Assembly: GCA_029548025.1 (NCBI GenBank)
Contig: JAKPOE010000280.1
Span: forward strand, 1-20,084
From: Spirochaetota bacterium
Lineage (GTDB): Bacteria; Spirochaetota; UBA4802; UB4802
DNA: 20,084 nt
Direction of reading: 5' to 3'
Below the pieces are notes generated by a model. It was not told the origin of the DNA, searched no databases, and worked only from the letters and a program-made list of their open reading frames with translations. Positions within the stretch are counted from its first letter, which is position 1; every line of letters begins with the position of its first letter. Positions 8,169-15,874 of this stretch are shown piece by piece. The position numbers were made by a program, and so were the translations under genes.

Positions 8169-10631
8169 TCATAATTTAAAATAATCAAGCATTATTTTAA
8201 GCTGTTCTGCCATTGATGCTAAATTTTCAGCGCTTGAATGCATCTCTTCAGCCGTACCTGCCACATTCTGTGTTAATGAATTAATAGTATTAATTGAACG
8301 TACAATCTCCTCAACAGCGCTTTTTTGATCCTCTACCGAATCCAATATTTGACGTGATAGTGATTCGGTTACATCCCATACCTTCTTTGTTTCATTGAAT
8401 ATTTCACTTTGTTCCCGTATTTTTTGTCCCATGGTGTTGACATCCAGATTTACGGACTCTATCCCTTGAATGACATTTGTAATAGTAGCAACGGTGTTCT
8501 CTGTAATACCAATCCCCTGCTGAATCTCTTTCTCGTTTGCTCGTACTAAATTATCTATATCTTTTAAACTCTGAGCTATCGCGTCAGCTAACTTCGTAAT
8601 CTCATCTGCAACCACTGCAAATCCTTTTCCAGCTTCACCTGCTCGAGCAGCCTCAATTGCAGCATTGAGTGCCAATAAATTTACCTGATCAGCTATGCCA
8701 CGAATAATTTGGGCAACATTAGCAATTCCATGAGAACTATCGACAATTTTTTTCATACTTGTATTCATCTGTTGCAGTACTACCTGCCCCTGTTGCGCTT
8801 CACTGCTTATGGTATGCGTGCGATTTAAAGATTCCTCCATGATAAGCAAAAAAGAAAATATTGATTGCGATAGTTCCTGTAAATGTGTAGAAAAAAGAGA
8901 AAGACTTTTTGACTCTTCTTTGGTATTCATGACTATGGAATCTAAATTTGCAGAGATCTCTTCAATAGTAGCTGTTATCTCCTGTGTAGAAGCAGACTGA
9001 TTTGATGCAACATCTGAAAGTGCGCTGATACCAGCAGACATCTGTTCAGAAGCTGTTGACAATTCATTGGAAGAATTTTTTATCTGGTCTATGACACCAC
9101 TGATTTTGCTGGTCAATATTTTTATAGATGTAGCAATGTTGCCAATCTCATTGCCATAGATGACGTCCGGTGTTGCTGATATATCCCCTTCAGCTATCCG
9201 GTAAATTGAATCACGTAATGTAGTAAATGGTTTAAATGAACTGGTTAATATTACAATGATAGCAATAATCCCTAAAATTATAATTCCTATGGAAATAATA
9301 ATAATAAACACTATTATATTTTTTATAGTCATGGCTATTTCCTGCTCATATACCGTCTGAGCTACGGAAAAAGCAGGAAAATCGCTGATGGCTACAGTAA
9401 TGATTTTTCGCTCACCTTCCCACGGATATTTAACTACTGATTGAGTGGCAAATGCCTTTCTACCCCAATCATACTGCTGGAGATTTTCTTTGCCAATATA
9501 TTGTTCATGGGGATGTGACAAAAAGATACCGTTTTTATCCATCAATAGTATATATCCACGATTTCCAATACGATAATGGCTATAGCGTTTAGAAAATAGT
9601 GTATGCAGATCAAATGCTACACAATACCATGCATTGTTAGCGGGGTAAGCACATACTGCTAACGATTTTTTTATTGCCGGGACAAAAACAAAACTGCCTA
9701 TAAATGGTTTCTTATTTTTGACACCATCCATCCCCAGAGAGCCTGATAATAACCCTGTTACTTTATTTTTCAGCGTATTCCGGGCATAAGCATTTTGTTC
9801 ATGATTCATAACAAATATATCATAGATTTCTGAATTTTGCTTCATTGGAAGCAACATTTCAACGGAATTGTGTTGAGCCGCAATACCTGCCATATCAAGT
9901 CCCATCTGCAATGTAGCAATAATATCATTTTTAACAGCCAGAGCATTGGTGGTCATTTGCCCTGCATACTCATCTATGCGGGATTTAAAAATAAATAAAA
10001 GGCTGCTGGAGGCAACAAGTAAGATTGATAGTAATATCATTGAACCTACTGAAACTGTCAGCGTGTTTCGTAACGATCCCCAGATGCTAATGTTTTTTTG
10101 AGAGGAGTAATTAATAAAATCGTTAATAAAATCATTTTTCTTTATGAATTCATTAACAATCCTTTGAGAAACAATAGTAAGGGAAAATCCTACCGCTATA
10201 AGTATAAAGGTGCCAACCACAAAACACACCAGTATGGTCTCTACATCAATATGTATAATCCACATACCAATCATGACAAGACTAATACTGCAAAACCATA
10301 AAACAATGCCAATGAACGAACGCATAGCAGGCAGAGCATAAAGGCGTTCCCGTACCAGTATTTTTATTGTTGCATCAGCCTCTTTTCCTTCTTTTATCAA
10401 ATCAGCTAACTGGATAAAAGGCTTAAACATATATTTTTGCACAGGGGGAAAAGTAACAAGGGCAATGGATGCAACTATAGCAACAACAATAAAAATGGAA
10501 TAGAGCTGCTGAACAGTTATATCAGTACTGAGTGCAATAACTATGAGGGCAATGGGTAGTATGATGCAATACTCAACAAGGGTGGTTGCAAGATAAAAAC
10601 GCCTTACAAACGCTCGTATTGCTCTCTCCAT
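8169..10631 (-). CDS. Methyl-accepting chemotaxis protein with extra N-terminal four-helix membrane module
   Basis: The protein has 820 aa. The C-terminal signalling domain is certain: the hairpin tip [20 protein letters not shown] lies near 645-665, flanked by long heptad coiled coils (about 515-815). Before it are a HAMP linker (about 464-515), a membrane helix (about 436-463) and a periplasmic Cache-like sensor (about 219-434; [15 protein letters not shown] near 357 is the membrane-proximal Cache strand pattern). A further helix lies at about 190-215. Ahead of these are four more hydrophobic segments (about 18-36, 44-62, 105-127, 131-153), which is unusual for a chemoreceptor. No CheR/CheB pentapeptide tether is seen at the C-terminus. 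A GGAGG ribosome binding site precedes the ATG. The gene sits 36 bp upstream of the metal-efflux channel gene. The ligand is unknown. Confidence 0.95.
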   Translation of the reverse strand: MERAIRAFVRRFYLATTLVEYCIILPIALIVIALSTDITVQQLYSIFIVVAIVASIALVTFPPVQKYMFKPFIQLADLIKEGKEADATIKILVRERLYALPAMRSFIGIVLWFCSISLVMIGMWIIHIDVETILVCFVVGTFILIAVGFSLTIVSQRIVNEFIKKNDFINDFINYSSQKNISIWGSLRNTLTVSVGSMILLSILLVASSSLLFIFKSRIDEYAGQMTTNALAVKNDIIATLQMGLDMAGIAAQHNSVEMLLPMKQNSEIYDIFVMNHEQNAYARNTLKNKVTGLLSGSLGMDGVKNKKPFIGSFVFVPAIKKSLAVCAYPANNAWYCVAFDLHTLFSKRYSHYRIGNRGYILLMDKNGIFLSHPHEQYIGKENLQQYDWGRKAFATQSVVKYPWEGERKIITVAISDFPAFSVAQTVYEQEIAMTIKNIIVFIIIISIGIIILGIIAIIVILTSSFKPFTTLRDSIYRIAEGDISATPDVIYGNEIGNIATSIKILTSKISGVIDQIKNSSNELSTASEQMSAGISALSDVASNQSASTQEITATIEEISANLDSIVMNTKEESKSLSLFSTHLQELSQSIFSFLLIMEESLNRTHTISSEAQQGQVVLQQMNTSMKKIVDSSHGIANVAQIIRGIADQVNLLALNAAIEAARAGEAGKGFAVVADEITKLADAIAQSLKDIDNLVRANEKEIQQGIGITENTVATITNVIQGIESVNLDVNTMGQKIREQSEIFNETKKVWDVTESLSRQILDSVEDQKSAVEEIVRSINTINSLTQNVAGTAEEMHSSAENLASMAEQLKIMLDYFKL

Positions 10632-10693
10632 CTGATGCCTCCATACTTTCTATCTATAAACAAATAAAATTACTATTATCTGCAGTTTGTCAA

Positions 10694-12121
10694 TTATTTA
10701 ACCTTTACATATTCAATCTCTGCCGAACCACCATCCTGACAAACTAAAATAAAAATTCCTGCTGACGTTAATAGGGGATGTTTTACCGGTGAAATCTTCC
10801 TTGCCACAAGCTCACCGTCAATATACAATGAAAATATCTTCCCTTCCGAGCGCATTTCATATTCATGCCACAATGAAGTATCATACGGTATGTGATAACC
10901 GCATGCATCCAAACTTTTTGGCATAAGTGTTATAACATATGCATATCCGCCATATCCAACAACACCAAGCAGGATGACATTACCCCGAATAAGCCTGCCT
11001 TTAACCTTACAGGTTATATTCTGAAAGCTTCCTGTTTTTTTATAAAGCCCTCCTTTGTCCTGTGTGTTTACCTTTACAATATTTTGATTACTGCTTTTTA
11101 CAAAACTTATTGCTGATTCATACCCATGAAAATAATGTTGCCACCCTTCAGGCGTATTTGAATCAATCCATGTAGCAAAACGCTCATCAATAGTAAACTT
11201 TTCTTCTTCAACCGCTTGTGCCTGCTTTACCGGTACTTGCTCAAGATATTTACCAAAAACCCACCCTCTGCTACCACTTACCGATACAACCCTGTACCAG
11301 TAATCCCTGACATCGCCAATCTGTACTGAATCCATGGAACGCTCAAGCTGTACTACTATCTCACCTTTATCAAGCTTGCCGGTTATTTGTCCAAATGTTC
11401 CCGATGAATCTCTCAGGTTTACATTTTCGCCTTTACACCTGAATATGCGATAGTACTGAGCACTTGAGGAATATTTATTGCAAAATTTTTCAAGCATTGA
11501 AGATAGTGTTTCTGTGTGCTCCTTTACTGTGATGGAAGGACTTGCCAATGCCTTAAAAAGAATGTTTACTAGCGATGACAGATAGGTGGTTTCCGGATAG
11601 CGTTTATAAAACTCAATAATGGGATCTATAGTATTGACATGAACACCAATCATAAATTGCAAAATTTCAAAATCAATGCTTTCACGGTAGCGACTTCCCG
11701 GGTATAAAGCAATAAACTCATCATACGGCTTCCCGGCAGTAAAAATATAACATTTCGGCTCCGTCACCAGAATACAATCCAATCCTTCTTTTTTATTTAT
11801 TTTTTCTATATCACGTTTTAGCTTATCTATGAGCTTGTTATCCTTGCTTTTATCAATGGTTTCACGCTCTTCTTCATAATCACTATTCAACTCATTAATA
11901 AATCCCAGCAACGCCTTCAAACGGTAATAGTAAATCCTTTCACCTTCTTCATAATGAGCTGTTTTTGACAAACTATCAAGCACTCGAAGGGCTTTAGCAT
12001 ATCTGCCATCATCAATATACGAAATTGCCGTATCAACTTTTGCCGGGGAAAAAGCACGATATATAACAAATCCAGCAATAGCTATAACTACAATGAGTAA
12101 AGCAATAAACTTTTTTGACAT
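10694..12121 (-). CDS. Membrane-anchored protein with SH3b domain and C-terminal lectin-like beta-sandwich
   Basis: The protein has 475 aa from the chosen start. One N-terminal membrane helix (residues 5-24) anchors it, with the rest presumably in the periplasm. Residues 25-75 look like a TPR-type helical hairpin region and 78-112 are charged and coiled-coil-like. A bacterial SH3 domain spans about 229-295 (VNLRDSSG at 234-241, then GDVRDYWYRV and GWVFGKYL), as in cell-wall-binding proteins. Residues 310-475 have the strand pattern of a concanavalin/LamG-like fold (WHEYEMR 418-424, SLYIDGEL 431-438). I prefer the ATG at 12121 because GTGAGGAC precedes it at ideal spacing; an ATG at 12139 would overlap the upstream gene by 11 bp. 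It lies between the mutase and chemoreceptor genes. A role in envelope or wall binding is an inference. Confidence 0.85.
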   Translation of the reverse strand: MSKKFIALLIVVIAIAGFVIYRAFSPAKVDTAISYIDDGRYAKALRVLDSLSKTAHYEEGERIYYYRLKALLGFINELNSDYEEERETIDKSKDNKLIDKLKRDIEKINKKEGLDCILVTEPKCYIFTAGKPYDEFIALYPGSRYRESIDFEILQFMIGVHVNTIDPIIEFYKRYPETTYLSSLVNILFKALASPSITVKEHTETLSSMLEKFCNKYSSSAQYYRIFRCKGENVNLRDSSGTFGQITGKLDKGEIVVQLERSMDSVQIGDVRDYWYRVVSVSGSRGWVFGKYLEQVPVKQAQAVEEEKFTIDERFATWIDSNTPEGWQHYFHGYESAISFVKSSNQNIVKVNTQDKGGLYKKTGSFQNITCKVKGRLIRGNVILLGVVGYGGYAYVITLMPKSLDACGYHIPYDTSLWHEYEMRSEGKIFSLYIDGELVARKISPVKHPLLTSAGIFILVCQDGGSAEIEYVKVK

Positions 12122-12128
12122 AGTGTCC

Positions 12129-13340
12129 TCACCATGCAAATGAATTATTCACCATCATCGCCAGCAGCGTATGTGCACGGTCAACCACTATACCGGTGGC
12201 TTTCGCATCCACCTCATTAAAGCCATTGCACTGCAAACGATAGTTCATATCTGGCGAATAGATGACAAAAGGAACAGGCTCGCTTGTATGAGTCCTTAGA
12301 TTCAGTGGCGTTGGATGATCAGGCATAACCAGTACGGTAAATGCTCCATAGCGATTAAGCATATTAACAACAGGGCCAACTATCTTTGCATCAAAATCTT
12401 CTATAGCTTTCAGCTTGTGTTTCAGATTACCCTCATGCCCCGACTCATCAGGTGCTTCTACATGCAAAAACACAAAGTTGGCTTTATTCATGGCTTCAAT
12501 CAAGGCTGCGGCTTTACCATCATAATTAGTATCTATATAGCCGGTTGCACCTTCAACATATATGGGCGATAGTCCTGCTGCTCTCCCAATACCATGAATC
12601 AAATCAACTGCTGATATGGTAAACCCGTATAACCCAAATCGCTTTGACAGAGGTTCCATGCTGGGTTTAAATCCACCACCCCATAGCCATATTGCCGTGG
12701 GATTTCCCCTGTATCGGGTTTTAGCCTCAGCAATAACCTTTGAATGAGCTATCACTTCAGATGCTTGTTTCATTATATCATTGAGCAGCTTGCTGTTATC
12801 ACTCATAGGAAGATAATCATTAACAGCCTGGCCCTGTATATCATGAGGCGGCGTGGTTACTGGCATATCTCCTGTAAAATGCCGTATCACCACAATATTA
12901 CGGTATGAAACCCCTGCATAAAATTCTATGTCTTTTAATTGTATTTGCTGTGCAAGCTCATCAATAACAATTTTTGTTAATGCTGAATCAATATGATCAG
13001 CGCTAAAATCCTGCATAATGCTATTGTCTATAGTCACTATATTGCACCGGAATGCAACATCATCTGGACCAAGCTCAATCCCCATATTCAGCGCTTCAAG
13101 CGGTGCCCTGCCGGTATAGCACTGTACTGGGTCATATCCAAACAATGAAAGATTGGCAACATCACTTCCAGGAGGCATCCCCTGCGGTACTGTATGTGCC
13201 AATCCGCAAATACCGTTTTTTGCCAGATAGTCCATGTGCCTGGTGTCGGCATACTGGAGAGGTGTTTTATCCCCCAGTTCGCCAATGGAATAATCTGCCA
13301 TACCATCACCCACCAGAATTGCTATTTTGCGATTAACCAT
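12129..13340 (-). CDS. apgM: Archaeal-type cofactor-independent phosphoglycerate mutase / proposed homoserine kinase
   Basis: The protein has 403 aa, full length for the ApgM branch of the alkaline-phosphatase superfamily. Metal and catalytic motifs are all present: GDGMAD (11-16, metal-binding Asp12), PPGSDVANLSLFGYDP (56-71), HVEAPDESGHEGN (about 293-305), MPDHPTP (339-345) and THTSEPVPF just after. ApgM interconverts 2- and 3-phosphoglycerate. However, bacterial members of this length are also annotated as a proposed homoserine kinase, and sequence alone does not decide. The gene overlaps the SAM hydroxide adenosyltransferase gene by 8 bp at its start. Its stop lies 7 bp before the preferred start of the next gene. 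A GGAG at 13353-13356 is a rather distant ribosome binding site, so coupling to the upstream gene is likely. Confidence 0.9.
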   Translation of the reverse strand: MVNRKIAILVGDGMADYSIGELGDKTPLQYADTRHMDYLAKNGICGLAHTVPQGMPPGSDVANLSLFGYDPVQCYTGRAPLEALNMGIELGPDDVAFRCNIVTIDNSIMQDFSADHIDSALTKIVIDELAQQIQLKDIEFYAGVSYRNIVVIRHFTGDMPVTTPPHDIQGQAVNDYLPMSDNSKLLNDIMKQASEVIAHSKVIAEAKTRYRGNPTAIWLWGGGFKPSMEPLSKRFGLYGFTISAVDLIHGIGRAAGLSPIYVEGATGYIDTNYDGKAAALIEAMNKANFVFLHVEAPDESGHEGNLKHKLKAIEDFDAKIVGPVVNMLNRYGAFTVLVMPDHPTPLNLRTHTSEPVPFVIYSPDMNYRLQCNGFNEVDAKATGIVVDRAHTLLAMMVNNSFAW

Positions 13341-14091
13341 AAACCAATGTTACTCCATCCACAATATGTAATCCCAATGTACCCGAGCAATCGTTCTCAC
13401 GCATACATAGTTCAACAAAGCCACTGCTGCCCTGCAATAAGCCTACGGCACCATTGGGCAAATCCGCATAGGTTTTGCAGTGATGCACCATGAGATCTCT
13501 ATCATGTACCACTGCCTTTTGCAAGGGTACCGGGTATCTATCATTTGGCAATGATAAAATGCAATTACCAAACCTATCTATATGCATTACCTTACACAGT
13601 ATAGCACCATTATTTACACAAAAATAAGGAAAGGGAGTGTGAATATACTCATGCACCTGCCTCTTTGCTATTGCATCAATACCACTGGTAGCAAGCCGTG
13701 CAGCTATCACAGCAAAGATATCACGCGCATGAAATGTGCTTGAAGCATTTTTGAACGCTTCCGTTTCAACTGCCCATACATCCACCAAATTTTTTATGCA
13801 CGATAGTAACCCATTATCAGGTGCAAGGAAATAATAGATACCATCAGTAGCTAATAAAATATTTCGCTGTGTTCCAACGCCAGGATCTATAACCGACATA
13901 ATAATAGTATGAGCGGGGAAAAAGCTATAGGTTGTATACAGCATAAACTGGGCATGCTCTATTGAATAAGGGACAATATCATGACAGATATCAACAATAA
14001 AGCCATTAAACCCATGTCTGTATAACACTGCCTTCACCATTCCCACATAGGGGTCACGATGACCGAAATCAGTTAACAGGGCAATAATCAT
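13333..14091 (-). CDS. SAM hydroxide adenosyltransferase (DUF62, SAM hydrolase) family
   Basis: The protein has 252 aa, the usual length. These enzymes cleave S-adenosylmethionine to adenosine and methionine using an activated water, and are related to fluorinases and chlorinases. Motifs in order: LTDFG..DPYVGMVK (6-20), CHDIVPYSIEHA (36-47), IDPGVGTQR (68-76), the FHARDIF segment (120-126), and IDRFGN (171-176). The Asp-Arg/His-type active-site set of hydrolases rather than halogenases is suggested by the HARD motif, with no halogenase-type insertion visible. It is the first gene of the long minus-strand run and overlaps the mutase gene by 8 bp. No Shine-Dalgarno sequence precedes its ATG, and the best promoter would give a leader of only about 16 nt. 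Confidence 0.92.
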   Translation of the reverse strand: MIIALLTDFGHRDPYVGMVKAVLYRHGFNGFIVDICHDIVPYSIEHAQFMLYTTYSFFPAHTIIMSVIDPGVGTQRNILLATDGIYYFLAPDNGLLSCIKNLVDVWAVETEAFKNASSTFHARDIFAVIAARLATSGIDAIAKRQVHEYIHTPFPYFCVNNGAILCKVMHIDRFGNCILSLPNDRYPVPLQKAVVHDRDLMVHHCKTYADLPNGAVGLLQGSSGFVELCMRENDCSGTLGLHIVDGVTLVYG

Positions 14092-14114
14092 AGTAACTAT
14101 TGTAAAATATTAAT

Positions 14115-14120
14115 ATTATA
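14115..14120 (-). promoter_or_regulatory. -10 box of the probable promoter for the six-gene minus-strand operon
   Basis: Read on the minus strand this is a perfect TATAAT. At the standard distance upstream no good -35 is visible, so it might need an activator. Transcription would start near 14108, about 16 nt before the first ATG. An ATAGT-A-ACTAT palindrome (14090-14100) overlaps that ATG. Confidence 0.45.
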
Positions 14121-14224
14121 CCTGTCATACAAATAAACTACTACACAATCAAATATTTTTTTATAAAAAACTATCGGTACAGCACATGGAAAAATACTAG
14201 AACCGTATATAGATAATTACTGCC

Positions 14225-14242
14225 AACTATAATCCTATAGTT
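14225..14242. repeat. Perfect inverted repeat, 7 bp arms, 4-base loop
   Basis: AACTATA-ATCC-TATAGTT. It lies mid-way in the divergent intergenic region, well away from both promoter candidates, with no T-run after it. It could be an operator or a small hairpin. Confidence 0.6.
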
Positions 14243-14419
14243 AAATCCCTTAAAAAATTATGATGGTATTGCGAATATAATTATATATAAAGCATAAAAA
14301 AACATCTAACCCTTTAATTTGTTACTATCACTGGATACAATAACAACTGAATAACCATTGTATACATAAAATTGCTTCAAAAATGAAAAATAAGTTTTGC
14401 AGGTTATGATAAAAAAGAC

Positions 14420-14448
14420 TTGCAATAATACGCTGATATCACTATATT
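14420..14448 (+). promoter_or_regulatory. Promoter candidate for the HEPN gene
   Basis: TTGCAA (14420-14425), a 17-bp spacer and TATATT (14443-14448). Start near 14455 gives a leader of about 37 nt. The leader has no recognisable Shine-Dalgarno sequence before the ATG at 14492. Confidence 0.5.
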
Positions 14449-14491
14449 TAAGCAAGCGACGTGAACATCATTAAAAATAATTTTATTCTAT

Positions 14492-14893
14492 ATGGAAACC
14501 ACATTAGACAAAGTACAGTTCAGACTAACGCAAAGCAGGGAAAAGCTTTTATTGGCCAGCATTTTCCTTGAGAAGAAAAAATATTGCGATTCAATACTAT
14601 CCTCATACAGAGCAATTTTTTATGCAATACGAGTGTTGCTGGTGGGCAAGGATATAGATTCAGATGATCCTGATACCATTATAGAAATTTTTGAAAAATA
14701 CCTTGATTCAACCGTTTTTCGTAATGCTGAAATAATTGAAATTGCAAAACGATCAAAAGAGATAAAAAATTATGTTGCTCATTCCAATAATCAAATTACC
14801 CATGATAATGCTGAAACAATGCTGAACAATGCATCAACTATTTTACATGAAGTTGAAAAGTATTATAATCATTACAATTTTAACAGCCACTAA
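14492..14893 (+). CDS. HEPN-domain protein (UPF0332-like), 133 aa
   Basis: The length and helix pattern fit the HEPN fold. The signature helix SYRAIFYAIRVLL (38-50) matches the usual A-Y-Y-A-x-F-x-A-A-R-A-L-L pattern, and the later RSKEIKNYVAH (87-97) falls where family members carry an R-x-x-x-Y segment. HEPN proteins often pair with a MNT nucleotidyltransferase as a toxin-antitoxin module or act as RNA-binding or RNase domains. No MNT gene is next to it here. The classic R-x(4-6)-H ribonuclease motif is not clearly present, since R87 and H97 are nine residues apart. It has its own promoter candidate but no ribosome binding site. It ends 27 bp from a convergent small gene. Role unknown. Confidence 0.8.
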   Translation: METTLDKVQFRLTQSREKLLLASIFLEKKKYCDSILSSYRAIFYAIRVLLVGKDIDSDDPDTIIEIFEKYLDSTVFRNAEIIEIAKRSKEIKNYVAHSNNQITHDNAETMLNNASTILHEVEKYYNHYNFNSH

Positions 14894-14920
14894 CGGTTGA
14901 AATAAACACATTCTTCCATT

Positions 14921-15211
14921 CTATTTTATTTTGCTGTTACGCTTTTTCATAAAAAGAAAATGTTTAACATAAGGATGAAACATCTCGGGAATAACGTTGA
15001 TCTGCAATTCATCTGAATTATTAATAACCTGATCCGCTAAACTTTTTGTTATATCTTCAGTAGCAGAATCTATAACAGTTTTAAACCGTTTTACCACCTC
15101 TTTGTCAACGGCATCCATAGCTAATTTATTCATTGCCGTACACAATTTTAATAGATTAGTCTTTCTTTTACCCTTTGATGGTGATTTTTTTACATTAGAT
15201 CTCGATGGCAT
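14921..15211 (-). CDS. Small basic hypothetical protein, 96 aa
   Basis: I do not recognise the family. The product begins with a lysine/serine-rich tail (MPSRSNVKKSPSKGKRK, 1-17) that looks disordered or nucleic-acid-binding. A helical middle (KLAMDAVDKEVVKRF near 29-43) and an acidic-then-basic end ending in KKRNSK follow. There is no membrane segment. A G-run (15222-15227, complement) stands 11 bases before the ATG, and a good promoter with 17-bp spacing is placed about 36 bp upstream. Together these make me believe it despite its size. It converges on the HEPN gene. No function can be assigned. Confidence 0.62.
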   Translation of the reverse strand: MPSRSNVKKSPSKGKRKTNLLKLCTAMNKLAMDAVDKEVVKRFKTVIDSATEDITKSLADQVINNSDELQINVIPEMFHPYVKHFLFMKKRNSKIK

Positions 15212-15253
15212 TATACAATAAACCCCCCAAAATAATCATCAATGCTAAAAATA

Positions 15254-15282
15254 ATTGTACATAATGTAAACATAATTTTCAA
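15254..15282 (-). promoter_or_regulatory. Promoter for the 96-aa gene
   Basis: On the minus strand: TTGAAA (15277-15282), a 17-bp spacer and TACAAT (15254-15259), five of six matches in both boxes. It predicts a start near 15247 and a leader of about 36 nt. Confidence 0.6.
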
Positions 15283-15551
15283 AAAAAATTTCCATGCACT
15301 ATTGTATCAGACTGTGTATAAGCATGATTGCCGATACCATAGTACCATATAATGCAATAATCCAAAAAAAATTTTTAATACTTATATGACAACAAAACCA
15401 TAGTTCAACACCTTGCACGGCTGTTGATAAGCAAAAAATGGTTTTATAACTGATTATAAAAAATATAATAAAAAGACTTTTATTTACCGACAATTATCAT
15501 GCATGAACCTCTGGTAATTATTTTATGGATGTTCCATGTCAGGCACATGCA

Positions 15552-15579
15552 TTGGAAAAATGGTTTGTTATTTTTCCAA
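15552..15579. repeat. Inverted repeat, 10 bp arms
   Basis: TTGGAAAAAT (15552-15561) and ATTTTTCCAA (15570-15579) around an eight-base loop. There is no following T-run on either strand that would make it a clear terminator. It may be an operator for the zinc-ribbon gene about 60 bp downstream. Confidence 0.55.
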
Positions 15580-15636
15580 ATAATGAAAAATTGATTTTTA
15601 GGGTGTCTATAAATCTTTTATGCAGGAGTATATCAT

Positions 15637-15768
15637 ATGACATGTGATAAATGCGGCGCAGAGATAAACAGGCTTAACCACTACTACATACCTGGCGATA
15701 AAAATACCAAAGGTAAACGTTACTGCATCCGATGCGCTAAAGAAGAAAAAATAGTTACACTTATTTAG
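15637..15768 (+). CDS. Small zinc-ribbon protein, 43 aa
   Basis: This is a short frame of 43 codons plus stop. Two CxxC knuckles, Cys3-Cys6 (MTCDKCGAEI) and Cys30-Cys33 (RYCIRCAKE), separated by 23 residues make a canonical zinc ribbon that should bind one zinc ion. The middle has NHYYIPGDKNTKGKR, and the tail is charged then hydrophobic. The ribosome binding site AGGAG (15624-15628) is eight bases before the ATG, which is ideal. It is not obviously co-transcribed with anything: 425 bp lie upstream, and a new promoter for the kinase operon lies 70 bp downstream. Small proteins like this may bind nucleic acid or protein partners, but I do not know which. Its small size makes it easy to miss in annotation. 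Confidence 0.8.
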   Translation: MTCDKCGAEINRLNHYYIPGDKNTKGKRYCIRCAKEEKIVTLI

Positions 15769-15837
15769 ATAAGCACTAAAAGTTTTACTAAAAAATGACA
15801 TTTATAGTACAGGGTCATTGTAGCAACAACAAATAAC

Positions 15838-15867
15838 TTGACATGGTTATAGATGCCATGCCATAAT
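15838..15867 (+). promoter_or_regulatory. Promoter of the kinase-sensor-uvrC operon, positioned for a leaderless mRNA
   Basis: A perfect TTGACA (15838-15843), 18-bp spacer and CATAAT (15862-15867). The ATG of the first gene begins at 15875, seven bases after the -10 box, so transcription would start at or next to the start codon. No Shine-Dalgarno sequence is present or could be. The spacer contains CATGG-N9-CCATG (15842-15860), an inverted repeat well placed for a repressor. Confidence 0.68.
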
Positions 15868-15874
15868 CCTGTGT

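Larger units (their letters stand above)
14092..14491. other. 400-bp AT-rich divergent intergenic region
   Basis: No coding region is seen. It separates the minus-strand operon from the plus-strand HEPN gene and holds one promoter candidate for each. It also has a perfect inverted repeat at 14225-14242 and a copy of the window's over-represented octamer AACTATCG at 14169-14176. The base composition is among the most AT-rich of the window. The remaining 150 bp in the middle holds nothing I can name. Confidence 0.6.
15212..15636. other. 425-bp AT-rich intergenic region between two small genes
   Basis: It holds the minus-strand promoter of the 96-aa gene (15254-15282) and an inverted repeat at 15552-15579. 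A 64-codon hydrophobic open frame on the minus strand (15299-15493) starts at TTG, lacks a ribosome binding site and is not called. The plus-strand ribosome binding site AGGAG of the zinc-ribbon gene lies at 15624-15628. Nothing else is recognisable. Confidence 0.55.

Noticed and set aside
10688..10693. TTGACA on the minus strand just after the SH3-protein stop, as a promoter for the chemoreceptor gene
   Set aside because: No acceptable -10 box lies at 16-18 bp. The 62-bp gap and a strong ribosome binding site are compatible with operon read-through.
10694..12121. SH3b protein as the missing RND adaptor
   Set aside because: It has an anchor and beta domains but none of the lipoyl/beta-barrel hairpin pattern of HlyD/CzcB adaptors, and it lies on the far side of the chemoreceptor gene.
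12122..12139. ATG at 12139 as start of the SH3b protein
   Set aside because: It would overlap the mutase gene by 11 bp and lacks a ribosome binding site. The ATG at 12121 has GTGAGGAC before it and begins right at the membrane helix.
14090..14100. ATAGT-A-ACTAT palindrome as an operator for the DUF62 operon
   Set aside because: The 11-bp AT-rich palindrome overlaps the start codon. In DNA this AT-rich such matches are expected, so I list it only as part of the region's finding.
15299..15493. 64-codon hydrophobic open frame on the minus strand, two possible membrane helices
   Set aside because: It starts at TTG directly after two in-frame stops, has no ribosome binding site at workable distance and no promoter. 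The hydrophobicity can come from AT-rich DNA.
15499..15594. 31-codon plus-strand frame starting at ATG 15499
   Set aside because: No ribosome binding site, atypical composition with many Met, His and Trp, and it spans an inverted repeat.
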